The notes below the pieces were generated by a model that was given only the letters and a program-made list of their open reading frames with translations, was not told the origin of the DNA and made no database searches. This document shows, one piece after another, positions 55,286 through 63,928 of a DNA stretch of 64,000 nucleotides. This DNA is from Igneacidithiobacillus copahuensis (GTDB lineage: Bacteria > Pseudomonadota > Gammaproteobacteria > Acidithiobacillales > Acidithiobacillaceae), in the NCBI RefSeq assembly GCF_018854015.1, contig NZ_JAAXYO010000180.1, forward strand, positions 75,911 to 139,910, in the 5' to 3' direction. The position numbers and the translations under genes were made by a program. The first letter of the stretch is position 1; each line of letters begins with the position of its first letter.

Positions 55286-56193
55286 CAGAGCACCTGCGTG
55301 ACCTGGAAGACATGCTCTGGCGGGATGACCAGACCCAGGCCCATCTTTACCGCCACAGCCACCACCACCAGGGCAAGGACGAGACGAAGCTGCTCGCCCG
55401 GCATACGCGCACCCAGGCGGGCGCCGAACTGGGTACCGAAAATCGAGCCAATGACCAGCGCCAACGCAAGATAGGGGTCAACCGCATGATTCATGCCGGC
55501 TTGCAAGATCCCAACCTCTGCAGTGGTGAAGAGCAGCTGGAACAAGGACGTACCGACCACTACCTTGGTCGGCATCTTGAGCACGTACAACATGATCGGG
55601 ACCATGACAAAACCACCGCCCACACCCATCAGCGCTGTGAGCACTCCCACGGCAATTCCCATGCCCAAGGGCAACAGAATCGTCGTCCGCAAACCGGAGA
55701 CGGGAAAATCCATCTGCCATGGCAGGCGATCCACCCAGGATGTTTTCTTCTCCTGCACCGGCTTGCTCTTTTTCTGGCCGCGCACGGCCATCAGCGCCTC
55801 GATCAACATCGAAATACCGATGAAGCCCAGGAGTCCCACGTAGAGGAAGGAAACGACCAGTCCAAAATGTCCGCTCTGTTCGAGAATTTTTGCGACATGC
55901 ACTCCCAGCAAACCACCCGTCCAACTCCCAATCAGCAGGACGATGGCCATGCGCATATCGACATTTCCCAAACGCCAGTGGGCATAGCTACCCACCGCCG
56001 AGGCACCAACGATTTGTGCCGCGCCAGTACCCACCGCGATCAGTGGCGGCACGCCAACAAAGATCAGTAATGGGGTAATGAGAAATCCACCGCCCACACC
56101 CGTGAGTCCAGAGAGGAAGCCAACAATCAGGCCAAAACCCACGATCATGGCGATGTTGATATCCATGTGGGCAATGGGCAGGTAGAGATCCAC
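55285..56193 (-). CDS. TauE/SafE-family sulfite/anion exporter
   Basis: 302 aa, about eight membrane segments in two repeats, each with the glycine-rich GLTGVGGGFLITPLL or LMGVGGGFVMVPIML motif of TauE/SafE. Probable export of sulfite or organosulfonate; fitting for a sulfur oxidiser. GTG start with GAGGAGG at 7 bp, 2 bp after the usp stop. Confidence 0.9.
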   Translation of the reverse strand: MDLYLPIAHMDINIAMIVGFGLIVGFLSGLTGVGGGFLITPLLIFVGVPPLIAVGTGAAQIVGASAVGSYAHWRLGNVDMRMAIVLLIGSWTGGLLGVHVAKILEQSGHFGLVVSFLYVGLLGFIGISMLIEALMAVRGQKKSKPVQEKKTSWVDRLPWQMDFPVSGLRTTILLPLGMGIAVGVLTALMGVGGGFVMVPIMLYVLKMPTKVVVGTSLFQLLFTTAEVGILQAGMNHAVDPYLALALVIGSIFGTQFGARLGARMPGEQLRLVLALVVVAVAVKMGLGLVIPPEHVFQVTQVL

Positions 56194-56195
56194 GT

Positions 56196-56735
56196 TCAGG
56201 CCTCCTCGTCGCGTACTTCAGATCGGAGTTTCTCGATGCCAGGGCAGATCTGTCCCTCCAGAGCGTCGGCGGGCACCGTGAGCACCGGCACCTTCAGACT
56301 CAGACTGAGCTTGGCGCCAAGATTTCCCAAGGCATGCGGGAGCCCACGCGGCTTGCCCTCGGTGCCGAAGCCCTGGCGACCGACAACTACCATGATCACG
56401 CCCTCGTTAGCTGCGACAATTTTCGGGATCTCGACTTCGGGGGCACCAACCGCAATGAAATATTCCGGCATCCCCAGCCCACAGGCATCATGAATTCGTT
56501 CCGCAACGCCCTGCAGATTCTTTTCGGCCTCGGCGCGCGCCTCGTCCAGCAAGCGATCGCGAAGCCCCCCGGAAAACACGCCACTGCCAAAGCCCATTGG
56601 CGAACGCGGCACCTGCAGGACTGTCACCAGTCCCAAGTGTCCAGAAAGCAGGCTCGCAAAGCGCGCCGCCGCGCCCGCTGCCACCAGAGCATTTTCCGAG
56701 CCATCTACGGCCGCCAGTATCAAATGTTCTGCCAT
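56196..56735 (-). CDS. Universal stress protein (UspA family)
   Basis: 179 aa. AAVDGSENA at the N-terminus and VVVGRQGFG-x-LGNLGAKL-x-VPVLTVP at the C-terminus; the G-2x-G-9x-G(S/A) nucleotide loop is recognisable but altered. ATG at 56735 follows a GGGGG-rich ribosome site. First gene of the usp-tauE-TIGR02186 operon. Confidence 0.87.
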   Translation of the reverse strand: MAEHLILAAVDGSENALVAAGAAARFASLLSGHLGLVTVLQVPRSPMGFGSGVFSGGLRDRLLDEARAEAEKNLQGVAERIHDACGLGMPEYFIAVGAPEVEIPKIVAANEGVIMVVVGRQGFGTEGKPRGLPHALGNLGAKLSLSLKVPVLTVPADALEGQICPGIEKLRSEVRDEEA

Positions 56736-56882
56736 CTGTGCCCCCCACCGAAAGATTTTGCGTCGGATCATACCGAAACCTTGGAGCAACTGTCGACCTT
56801 GAGCCTCATCCTGCCCTTCCCTCTGCGCAAAACTTCTTGCAGAATCAGGAGTATTCTCATCAGGCTCCGGAGTCTTCCGCAC

Positions 56883-58541
56883 ATGAGCACTCGCCGCCAG
56901 TTGCCCATTGGCATCCAGACCTTTCGTCAGGTCCGGGACGAAGGCTGCTATTACGTCGACAAAACCCCCTTGATTGCGAAACTGGCCGAGGGTGGCAAGG
57001 CATTTTTCCTTTCTCGCCCGCGCCGCTTCGGCAAGTCACTCTTTCTCGATACCCTGGCCGAGGCCTTTGCCGGCAATCAGGTACTCTTTGCGGGTGGCGA
57101 GACAGCAATTGCCCTCGGCGCCGAGCCCAAGGCCGCCGATCGCTCGCGCCTGTACCTGGCCGATCATTGGGACTGGGACAAGCGCCATCCCGTCATTCGC
57201 CTCTCCTTTGCCGAGGGCAGACTGGAGCGGCGGGAGCAACTCGAACGCAGCATCCGCCGACAACTGCGGGAGAATGCCGAACGACTGGGCATTGCCCTGA
57301 TCGATCCCGAAGACATCGCCGGCAGCTTTGCCGAGCTCATCAGTGATGCCGCCGCCCACTATGGCCAACGCACCGTGGTGCTGGTGGATGAATACGACAA
57401 GCCCATCCTCGACAACCTCACCGAACCCGAAATCGCCCGTGCCATGCGCGAGGGCCTGGGCAACCTCTACAGCGTCCTCAAGGGCCGCGACGCCGACCTG
57501 CGCTTCGTCTTCCTCACCGGGGTGTCCAAGTTCAGCAAGGTTTCCATCTTTTCCGGGCTCAACAACCTCTACGATCTGACGCTGGACCCAGCCTTCAGCA
57601 GTATCTGCGGCTATACCGAGGCGGATCTGGATAGCGTCTTCGCACCAGAGTTTACCGCTGCCGCCGAGGCCGGCCGGCCTCTGGACCGCGCGGAAGTGCA
57701 GCGCTGGTACAATGGCTACGCCTGGGGCGCAGAGTCCGTTTACAATCCCTTTGATGTTCTTCTGCTGCTGCGGTTGCGCGAGTTCCGCGCCCACTGGTTC
57801 GAAACCGGCACCCCCACCTTCCTGGTCAACTGGCTCAAAGCCCGAGACTTCTTCACGCCCAGGCTCGAAGGGCTCTACGCCAGCGAGCAGCTACTGTCCT
57901 CCTTCGACGTCGATGGCATCGAGCCCGAGGCCATGCTCTGGCAGACCGGATATCTGACCATCCGCAGTGTACGGCGTCGGGGAAACCGCACAGACTACCA
58001 TCTCACCGTGCCCAACATCGAAGTTCGCCAGGCCCTCAACGAGGCCATCCTGTTGGGCTGGTATCCCGACACCCGCCTGGCCAACGATCTCACCGGCGCC
58101 CTCTATGACTGCCTGAGCACCGCCGATCCGGATCTGCTCAAGGCCCACTTCGATCGTTTATTTGCTGGGATTCCACACGACTGGCACCGGCGCAACCCCA
58201 TCGCGAATTACGAAGGATATTGGGCAAGCATTTTTTACAGCCATCTGGCCGCCCTCGGCCTCGAAATGACCGCCGAGGCGGCAACCAGCGAGGGGCGCTG
58301 CGATTTGGTAGCACGCGTCGAAAACATCATCTGGGCCTTCGAGTTCAAGGTGGTCGATGACACCGACGAAGCCAGTACGGGCAGCAACAGCGCCCTGATC
58401 CAGCTCCAGGCCAGGGACTACGCCGCCAAATACCGCGGCGCGCCGGGCATCGATCAGGTCATCGAGGTTGGTGTGGAGTTCTCGCGCCAAGAGCGGCGCA
58501 TCGTCAGCTGGCAGGCAGAAGCATCCGGCACCATCGATTGA
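56883..58541 (+). CDS. AAA-ATPase-like / PD-(D/E)XK nuclease fusion protein
   Basis: 552 aa. N-terminal YYVDKTPLI and Walker A RPRRFGKS at 45-52, Walker B VDEYDKP at 168-174: the AAA-ATPase-like family of PF09820. The C-terminus (about 460-550) has GRCDLVAR and WAFEFK, the D...ExK core of the PD-(D/E)XK nuclease family usually fused to it (PF08011). Function is not known; distribution in genomes is patchy. Stands alone in a 147-bp gap after the divergent usp. GC content like the rest of the window. Confidence 0.85.
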   Translation: MSTRRQLPIGIQTFRQVRDEGCYYVDKTPLIAKLAEGGKAFFLSRPRRFGKSLFLDTLAEAFAGNQVLFAGGETAIALGAEPKAADRSRLYLADHWDWDKRHPVIRLSFAEGRLERREQLERSIRRQLRENAERLGIALIDPEDIAGSFAELISDAAAHYGQRTVVLVDEYDKPILDNLTEPEIARAMREGLGNLYSVLKGRDADLRFVFLTGVSKFSKVSIFSGLNNLYDLTLDPAFSSICGYTEADLDSVFAPEFTAAAEAGRPLDRAEVQRWYNGYAWGAESVYNPFDVLLLLRLREFRAHWFETGTPTFLVNWLKARDFFTPRLEGLYASEQLLSSFDVDGIEPEAMLWQTGYLTIRSVRRRGNRTDYHLTVPNIEVRQALNEAILLGWYPDTRLANDLTGALYDCLSTADPDLLKAHFDRLFAGIPHDWHRRNPIANYEGYWASIFYSHLAALGLEMTAEAATSEGRCDLVARVENIIWAFEFKVVDDTDEASTGSNSALIQLQARDYAAKYRGAPGIDQVIEVGVEFSRQERRIVSWQAEASGTID

Positions 58542-58615
58542 AGCGTTATTGCAACTGGGGCTGCGTCAACCAATTCGTCAAGATCACCCGACCGACCTCG
58601 ATATGATAGGCAATC

Positions 58616-59050
58616 TCACCGCCCTCCCGGACGTGCAACGCCACTCGAGGCGTCTGCGGCCAGGATATTCACCGCCAAGCCATGCGCTGCGTCTTGCAAA
58701 CGCATATCAGCTGTCCACAGGGCATCACAGCGGTGCGCTAGCGCAGTCGCCAAATGCAGGGCATCCGGCGTCTTCAGGCCAAAGCGGGCACGCAGCGTAG
58801 CGGCCTGCACAAAGACATCATCGGACATGGGCAGCAACGCAAACTGGCCAAAACCTTCCTCGTAGTAGCGTTGCAGAGCCACATTTCCCGTGCGCATGGG
58901 CGCAACCAGGCATTCCAACTTCACTAGTGGAGAAATGGCATAGCGATCGCCAGGTTCCCGCGCCAGGGCCTCGCGCACGGGTGTACCCCAGATCGGGTGA
59001 TCCTCAAAGGCGTAAATGAGCAAGCAGGTGTCGAGGTAGATCAATCCCAA
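58616..59050 (-). CDS. vapC: VapC-type PIN-domain toxin
   Basis: 144 aa. PIN acidic residues: D7 in IYLDTC, Glu in VKLECLV, Asp in KTPDALHLATAL and Asp in TADMRL. An endoribonuclease, usually against tRNA or rRNA. TTG start at 59050 with AGGAG at 8 bp, overlapping the antitoxin by 10 bp; a TTG at 59044 is the alternative. Confidence 0.88.
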   Translation of the reverse strand: MGLIYLDTCLLIYAFEDHPIWGTPVREALAREPGDRYAISPLVKLECLVAPMRTGNVALQRYYEEGFGQFALLPMSDDVFVQAATLRARFGLKTPDALHLATALAHRCDALWTADMRLQDAAHGLAVNILAADASSGVARPGGR

Positions 59051-59292
59051 CCTTGGCGCTCCTGTTCGATGGCACTATCCAACTCTTGCGCCGAGCGCCG
59101 CAGCGAAGTGGGCAGCGGATTGTGTTGCAACCAAGCCAGCACGTTGCGCCTCACCTCAGCAGGCACAGCAGCAACCGGTACCAGCTTCACCACAGGTACA
59201 CCCCGATGCGCAATGATGACTTCCTCGCCCTGCTGAGCACGGCGAACAAGCTGCGACAACTGATTTTTGGATTCCAGGATATTGACTTGCAT
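59041..59292 (-). CDS. vapB: Phd/YefM-type antitoxin (VapB partner)
   Basis: 83 aa. N-terminal MQVNILESKNQLSQLVRRAQ and IIAHRGVPVVKLVP fit the Phd/YefM DNA-binding fold; the acidic C-terminus ends in EQERQGWD and would cover the toxin active site. ATG at 59292 follows GGGGTG. A perfect palindrome 20 bp upstream is the likely autoregulatory operator. Confidence 0.85.
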   Translation of the reverse strand: MQVNILESKNQLSQLVRRAQQGEEVIIAHRGVPVVKLVPVAAVPAEVRRNVLAWLQHNPLPTSLRRSAQELDSAIEQERQGWD

Positions 59293-59312
59293 GGTCACCC
59301 CGCTCACAACGC

Positions 59313-59328
59313 TATTCTGGCCAGAATA
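59313..59328. promoter_or_regulatory. Perfect 16-bp palindrome, vapBC operator
   Basis: TATTCTGGCCAGAATA, a perfect palindrome 20 bp before the antitoxin start. Overlapping its outer edge is an AT-rich TATATT that could be the -10 on the minus strand. Phd/YefM proteins are known to repress their own operons at such sites. Confidence 0.65.
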
Positions 59329-59434
59329 TACCTGTAACTGGCCAGGTGCAAAGATAGCTGGCCGTAACCGCTCGCTGAGGGGCGTTCTTCTTTGTTGAAG
59401 CCGGTTGCCCGACCATGTCCGCTCTGTAAACGCT

Positions 59435-60178
59435 TCACGATTCTCTGCTCCACTCCGCAAGGCGGTCGAGATTGATGTCGATTGTGCAGAGGGGATGGTT
59501 TTACATCAGGCTATATACCCAGAGAGCATAGTACACAAAATAGCGCTGCTCCCAGCCGAACGACACCTGGCGCATTTGCTCGTACCCCGCCGCAAAGTCC
59601 ACACTCTCCAAGGCTGGCAAAGCGATCTCCTGCCGCAGGCGCAGGAACATCTCGGGGGGATTGTTGGCCTGCAACACCAGTAGACTCGCAATGTCGAAGT
59701 AGTCGTTGATCTGATACGAAAACCACTGGCTTACGGCATCGCGCCACAAGTGGATATGCGCGCCGCCATGGGTCTGCCGCAGATAGGCCACCCGCCCAAA
59801 GGAGCGGCAGCATTGCAATACGGGTGTTGCGGGTGCGGCATCGATCAAGGTCTGCACGTAATCCTGCAAGCCTGGACAAATGCTTGGGTCGAAGAAAGAC
59901 GCATAACTCATGCAGGGCGCGAACTTACCGTGCAGAGCGTCCCGCAGAGCATGGAATTCCCAAAAGTATGGGCGGCTCAGAGCTGGATGGCGCAGGGAGC
60001 GGGCCGTTTCGTCGGCAAAACCGAGCAGAGCATCAGGGTCACCGTTCAACTGTACCAGCGCCTCATGGAAGGGCTCCTGATAACATCAGTAGCAATCTTC
60101 GGCACGACGAAAGCGCTCAAAAAGCCACGTACTTCCCGAGCGCCACAGTGAATGAATGAAAATCGCTTCCCGGCCCAT
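59435..60178 (-). pseudogene. Decayed sulfotransferase-family gene with several in-frame stops
   Basis: From the ATG at 60178 the frame reads MGREAIFIHSLWRSGSTWLF, which contains the PAPS-binding P-loop type motif of sulfotransferase-like proteins, then meets TGA at 60086-60088 after codon 30. In the same frame it continues CYQEPFHEAL and on to YYALWVYSLM, meets TAA at 59501-59503, continues for 21 codons (TIDINLDRLAEW) and meets TGA at 59435-59437. No frameshift is needed. The homology-like sequence on both sides of each stop shows one original gene. GGAGG precedes the ATG closely. Original role would be sulfation of a glycan or similar acceptor. Confidence 0.8.
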
Positions 60179-60281
60179 CCATGCCCCTCCGAATCAGTAA
60201 GGATTCATCGGATCTCTATCGTATCCGAGGCCAGCCACAAGTCATTTACTGCCAGCTGAAAGGATGTGGTCGGATTGTTTA

Positions 60282-61175
60282 CTATACAGTCAGCATCCAG
60301 CGCAGGGTGTCCCGCAGGGGAATTTGCGGTGCCAGTCCCGTATGTTGGCGCAGCAACGCATTGGATCCCAGCAGACGGGGCACTTCGTTGGAGCGCACAA
60401 AGTCCGGGTTGACCCGTACCTCCATGGAATGCCCGCTGATCTCCTCCACCATCTGCAATATCTCGCGCAGGGAGTACGCCTGCCCAGAACAGATATTGAA
60501 GGTCTTTCCCACTGCGTCGGGCGCGTCGAGCAACAGCGCCGTGTAGATGGCGGCCACATCGCGCACGTCGGAGAAGTCGCGGCTCACGTCCAGGTTCCCC
60601 AGTTCGATGATGCGTGCTTTACGCAGGGCGTGGCTGACGATTTTGGGTATCAGAAAGCGCTCACTCTGTCCCCTCCCGGAATAGTTGAATGGCCGGGTAA
60701 TGACCAAGGGCAAGCGGCTGGCATAGTTACGCGCCATCAGCTCCATGCCCAGTTTGCTGATGGCGTAATGATTGACCGGCGCCGGGCAGATGGATTCGTC
60801 AATCACCTCGATGTTGGGCGTACCGTAGATGTTGGCCGAACCCGCCAGGAGTATCCGTTGCGGTGGTGTTGGCAGTGTAGATAGGGCTTCAAGGAGATCC
60901 AGCGTACCCAGCAGATTGACGTCATAGATGCCCCGCACATCCTCGTGACCCACAAAGGAAAATGCCGCGAGGTGCGCCACATGCGTGGGCTGCAGGGCAT
61001 GGACGGCGGTGCGCACGGCTTGGGCGTCCGTCAAGTCGCAGGAAACTTCCCCGGTCGTACCCGGCTGCACCAGCCCAACGACCCGCGCACCCCGCGCTCG
61101 CAAGCGCTCCGCCAGATAGCATCCGGTGAAGCCGTGCAGTCCCGTAATTAATACTGTCGGCTGCTCTGCTTCCAT
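60282..61175 (-). CDS. rmd: GDP-6-deoxy-D-mannose reductase (GDP-D-rhamnose synthesis)
   Basis: 297 aa, extended SDR. GLHGFTGCYL is the NAD(P) loop and HYAISK the YxxxK. Sequence and place next to gmd fit the reductase that turns GDP-4-keto-6-deoxymannose into GDP-D-rhamnose; a 4-epimerase/fucose-type activity cannot be excluded, but GDP-fucose synthases differ and are longer. ATG at 61175 after GGGGG; 11 bp from the gmd stop. Confidence 0.82.
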   Translation of the reverse strand: MEAEQPTVLITGLHGFTGCYLAERLRARGARVVGLVQPGTTGEVSCDLTDAQAVRTAVHALQPTHVAHLAAFSFVGHEDVRGIYDVNLLGTLDLLEALSTLPTPPQRILLAGSANIYGTPNIEVIDESICPAPVNHYAISKLGMELMARNYASRLPLVITRPFNYSGRGQSERFLIPKIVSHALRKARIIELGNLDVSRDFSDVRDVAAIYTALLLDAPDAVGKTFNICSGQAYSLREILQMVEEISGHSMEVRVNPDFVRSNEVPRLLGSNALLRQHTGLAPQIPLRDTLRWMLTV

Positions 61176-61186
61176 AGAGACCCCCG

Positions 61187-62227
61187 TCAAAAAGAAACGC
61201 CGGACTGCACCCGCTGCACATCAGCTTCGACCATCATCGCGCAGAGCTCTTCCAGAGTCGTTTTGGGTTCCCAACCGAGCCTGGCCTTGGCCTTGGCCGG
61301 GTTACCGATGAGCAGATCCACCTCCGCAGGACGGTAGAACTTGGGATTGACGCGCACGATGGTCTTGCCCGTGGCGGCATCCACCCCGGTTTCGCCTTCG
61401 CCCTTGCCGCGCCACTCGATGGCAATGTCCGCCGCCTTGGCGGCCATGGTCACAAAATCGCGCACGGTCTCGGTGCGGTTGGTGGCCAGCACAAAGGTGT
61501 CGGGCTCGTCGGCCTGCAGCATGCGCCACATGCCTTCTACGTACTCCTTGGCATAGCCCCAGTCGCGCTTGGCATCCAGATTACCCAGTTCAAGTACCTC
61601 CAGCTTGCCGAGCTTGATCTTGGCGATGCCATCGGTGATTTTGCGGGTGACGAACTCCAGCCCCCGCAGCGGGCTCTCGTGGTTAAACAAAATGCCGCTG
61701 GCAGCAAAGATGTCGTAGCTCTCGCGGTAGTTGACCGTGATCCAGTGCCCGTAGAGCTTGGCGACGCCGTAAGGACTGCGAGGATGGAAGAAGGTTTCTT
61801 CATCCTGCGGAATGGCATGCACCTTGCCGAACATCTCCGAGGTGCTGGCCTGGTAAAAGCGAATCTTGGGATTGACCACGCGGATGGCTTCAAGCAGGTT
61901 CAGTGCACCGGTGCCGGTGATCTGCGCCGTGGTGTGCGGCTGATCGAAGCTCACCCCCACAAAACTCTGCGCCGCGAGGTTATAGACCTCCGTGGCCCGG
62001 CTTTTTTCAAGCAGGCGGATGGCAGAGCCCATATCAGTAAGGTCGAACTCGACCAAGTGCAGGTTCGGGTGCTGCGCAACACCCAAGTCCTCCAGGCGCC
62101 AGAAGTTGACCGAACTGGTGCGCCGATAGGTGCCATAGACCGTGTAACTCTTCTCCAGCAGAAGCTGGGTTAGGTAGGCACCGTCCTGACCGGTGATGCC
62201 GGTGATGATTACTATTTTGTCGACCAT
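61187..62227 (-). CDS. gmd: GDP-mannose 4,6-dehydratase
   Basis: 346 aa. GITGQDGAYL, ASTSEMFG, SPYGVAKLYGHW (YxxxK) and NHESPLRG are diagnostic. Makes GDP-4-keto-6-deoxy-D-mannose. GGAGG lies 4 bp before the ATG. Together with rmd it supplies a 6-deoxyhexose for O-antigen or exopolysaccharide. Confidence 0.95.
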   Translation of the reverse strand: MVDKIVIITGITGQDGAYLTQLLLEKSYTVYGTYRRTSSVNFWRLEDLGVAQHPNLHLVEFDLTDMGSAIRLLEKSRATEVYNLAAQSFVGVSFDQPHTTAQITGTGALNLLEAIRVVNPKIRFYQASTSEMFGKVHAIPQDEETFFHPRSPYGVAKLYGHWITVNYRESYDIFAASGILFNHESPLRGLEFVTRKITDGIAKIKLGKLEVLELGNLDAKRDWGYAKEYVEGMWRMLQADEPDTFVLATNRTETVRDFVTMAAKAADIAIEWRGKGEGETGVDAATGKTIVRVNPKFYRPAEVDLLIGNPAKAKARLGWEPKTTLEELCAMMVEADVQRVQSGVSF

Positions 62228-62653
62228 ATGCCCTCCAATATCAAAAAACGTTACATCCGAAACATCGCGCTACGGACATCTTTACAATCTACGCTTTTTT
62301 GTGTCCTGAACTTTTCAAAACTCCGGCAAACTAGAGAGATCAGAAAGGACTATCAAATAGGTACGCTGGCATACCCTGCGGTAAATAACAAAACCAAATG
62401 CACCCAAGCCGCGAAGCACTACATACATTGCAAACTCCTTAGTGGCAGAATAGAAGTGAGAGCAGAGATTTTGTAGCATGCGAGATCACCTGGGAAGGCA
62501 GCCCGAATGGCCTGTTACCATGCAGAATGATAGTCATCGACGCGTAGTTCCTGCGCTACAATTTAGACTACATCCGCAGTTCTTCACTGAAACAAACTCA
62601 GCCATTGGCACGCCATCAACTTTGACACTACCAAATTCAAACAATATATTATA
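62228..62653. other. Intergenic region without a supported gene
   Basis: 426 bp between gmd and the glycosyltransferase remnant, visibly richer in A+T than the DNA to its left. It must hold the gmd leader. Short open frames on both strands, including a 37-codon minus-strand frame near 62540-62650 with three Cys, have no ribosome site or recognisable sequence. No tRNA or repeat is seen. Confidence 0.6.
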
Positions 62654-63277
62654 TTATGCGCCAACAAACACACCCTCGTAAAGTTGGCACAAAGAATCAA
62701 CATTATAATCTTTAGGATAGAAAGTCCTATTTCCCTTCTCAATAGATCTAATTATCTGCGCAAGTTGAATATGATTTCCCACATCAAAAAATTTTACCCT
62801 ACCCTTATGATACTTCTCAAATCTCATAAATGCCTTGGTTCTACTGGCAATAATCGGCACCCCAAGCTCGTTGGCAATCGAAATTGGACCAGATGAGGAT
62901 TGCCCAACCTCATAATATGGGAATAAACAGATATCACACAGCTCCATAGCTATTGGAAACTCGGAATCAGAAAGACTACCCATGAACAACACTCGATCAT
63001 GAATATCCAGCGGACTCCGATCAAAAAGCGAACTAAGATTAGATAAACTTTCCGGCAAACTTAGGTTGTCAAATAATTCATAGACTTTTTGCCCGGCACC
63101 CAGAGAGTCAACAATGCCTGACAAATATTTATCAACCAATCCCGGAGGACGTTTAATTATGGAATTTGGATGTAAACCACCAAATATGCAGAATATATAA
63201 TTCGAGGGAAGCAAGCGCAGCGCCTTTATCGCAACTTCAAAACCTTTGTAGTCACTAAAAAATCCAAATGCTCCCAT
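62654..63277 (-). pseudogene. Glycosyltransferase, C-terminal fragment
   Basis: 207 aa from an internal ATG: MGAFGFFSDYKGFEVAIKALRLLP, then DICLFPYYEVGQSSSGPISIANELGVPIIAS, the donor-binding half of a GT4-type glycosyltransferase. Sixteen sense codons join it, in the same frame, to the amber codon that ends the N-terminal fragment (63326-63328). So both fragments are one gene with a single stop. AT-rich codon use, unlike the window's core. Confidence 0.8.
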
Positions 63278-63325
63278 AATAACTGCATCATTACGAATTT
63301 CTTTCAGCTGCGCAAAATTGTTTTT

Positions 63326-63910
63326 CTAAGAACTTTTATTAATGACTGAAACTTCATGAGGTGACAAGTATGCCAGAGGATGGTGCTCAACCGAACCAAA
63401 TCCAAGACGCTCCTTAAAGTACCTATAGTCATAGAATGAATGCACAATTAAAGTGAGCTTCTTCTTTTTCTCATATTTCTCCAATAAATTAAGAAATCTT
63501 CTTTGTATAGATGACTTCTTAGCGGTTAAATTAAACTTGAATTTACGCTTATCATCATCATCATAAAAAATAGTATGAAATGTAACACTCAAAGATCTAG
63601 ACGATTTAACAATCTTTCTAAGCCTCCTTAGTATATCAACATCCAGGACTCCAAATGTTCCATATTCTAACTGAATATTAACATGATCATATCCCGAAAG
63701 CGTAACGGCAATTTTATCAATGTATTTATTTGCTGCAAGCCTAGCCGACTTTGACTTAGATTTCAGAAGAAATTGGTCAAGATTAAAAACTTCGTAAATT
63801 ATTTCACTTCTATGATTGCGAAGATTGTCAACCAATGCTTTTGTATACGACGCTATACCGCACAACTCGTCGTACGTGCTAACAATCGCTATTCTCTTTT
63901 TTTCTTTCAT
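63326..63910 (-). pseudogene. Glycosyltransferase, N-terminal fragment ending in amber stop
   Basis: 194 aa: RIAIVSTYDELCGIASYTKALVDNL is the acceptor-side start of GT4 glycosyltransferases, followed by HVNIQLEYGTFG and VTFHTIF. Ends at TAG just where the C-terminal half should continue. AGGAG lies upstream of the ATG at 63910. Low GC indicates recent transfer. Could be truncated, decayed or, less likely, read through. Confidence 0.8.
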
Positions 63911-63928
63911 GACACTTATTCACTCCTT

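Noticed and set aside
60086..60088. Selenocysteine or stop-codon read-through at the TGA of the sulfotransferase
   Set aside because: Further stops (TAA, TGA) follow in the same frame and no selenocysteine hairpin or selenium gene is evident, so decay is simpler.
62228..62476. 82-codon plus-strand open frame beside gmd
   Set aside because: No ribosome site, no recognisable sequence, and it covers the gmd leader on the other strand.
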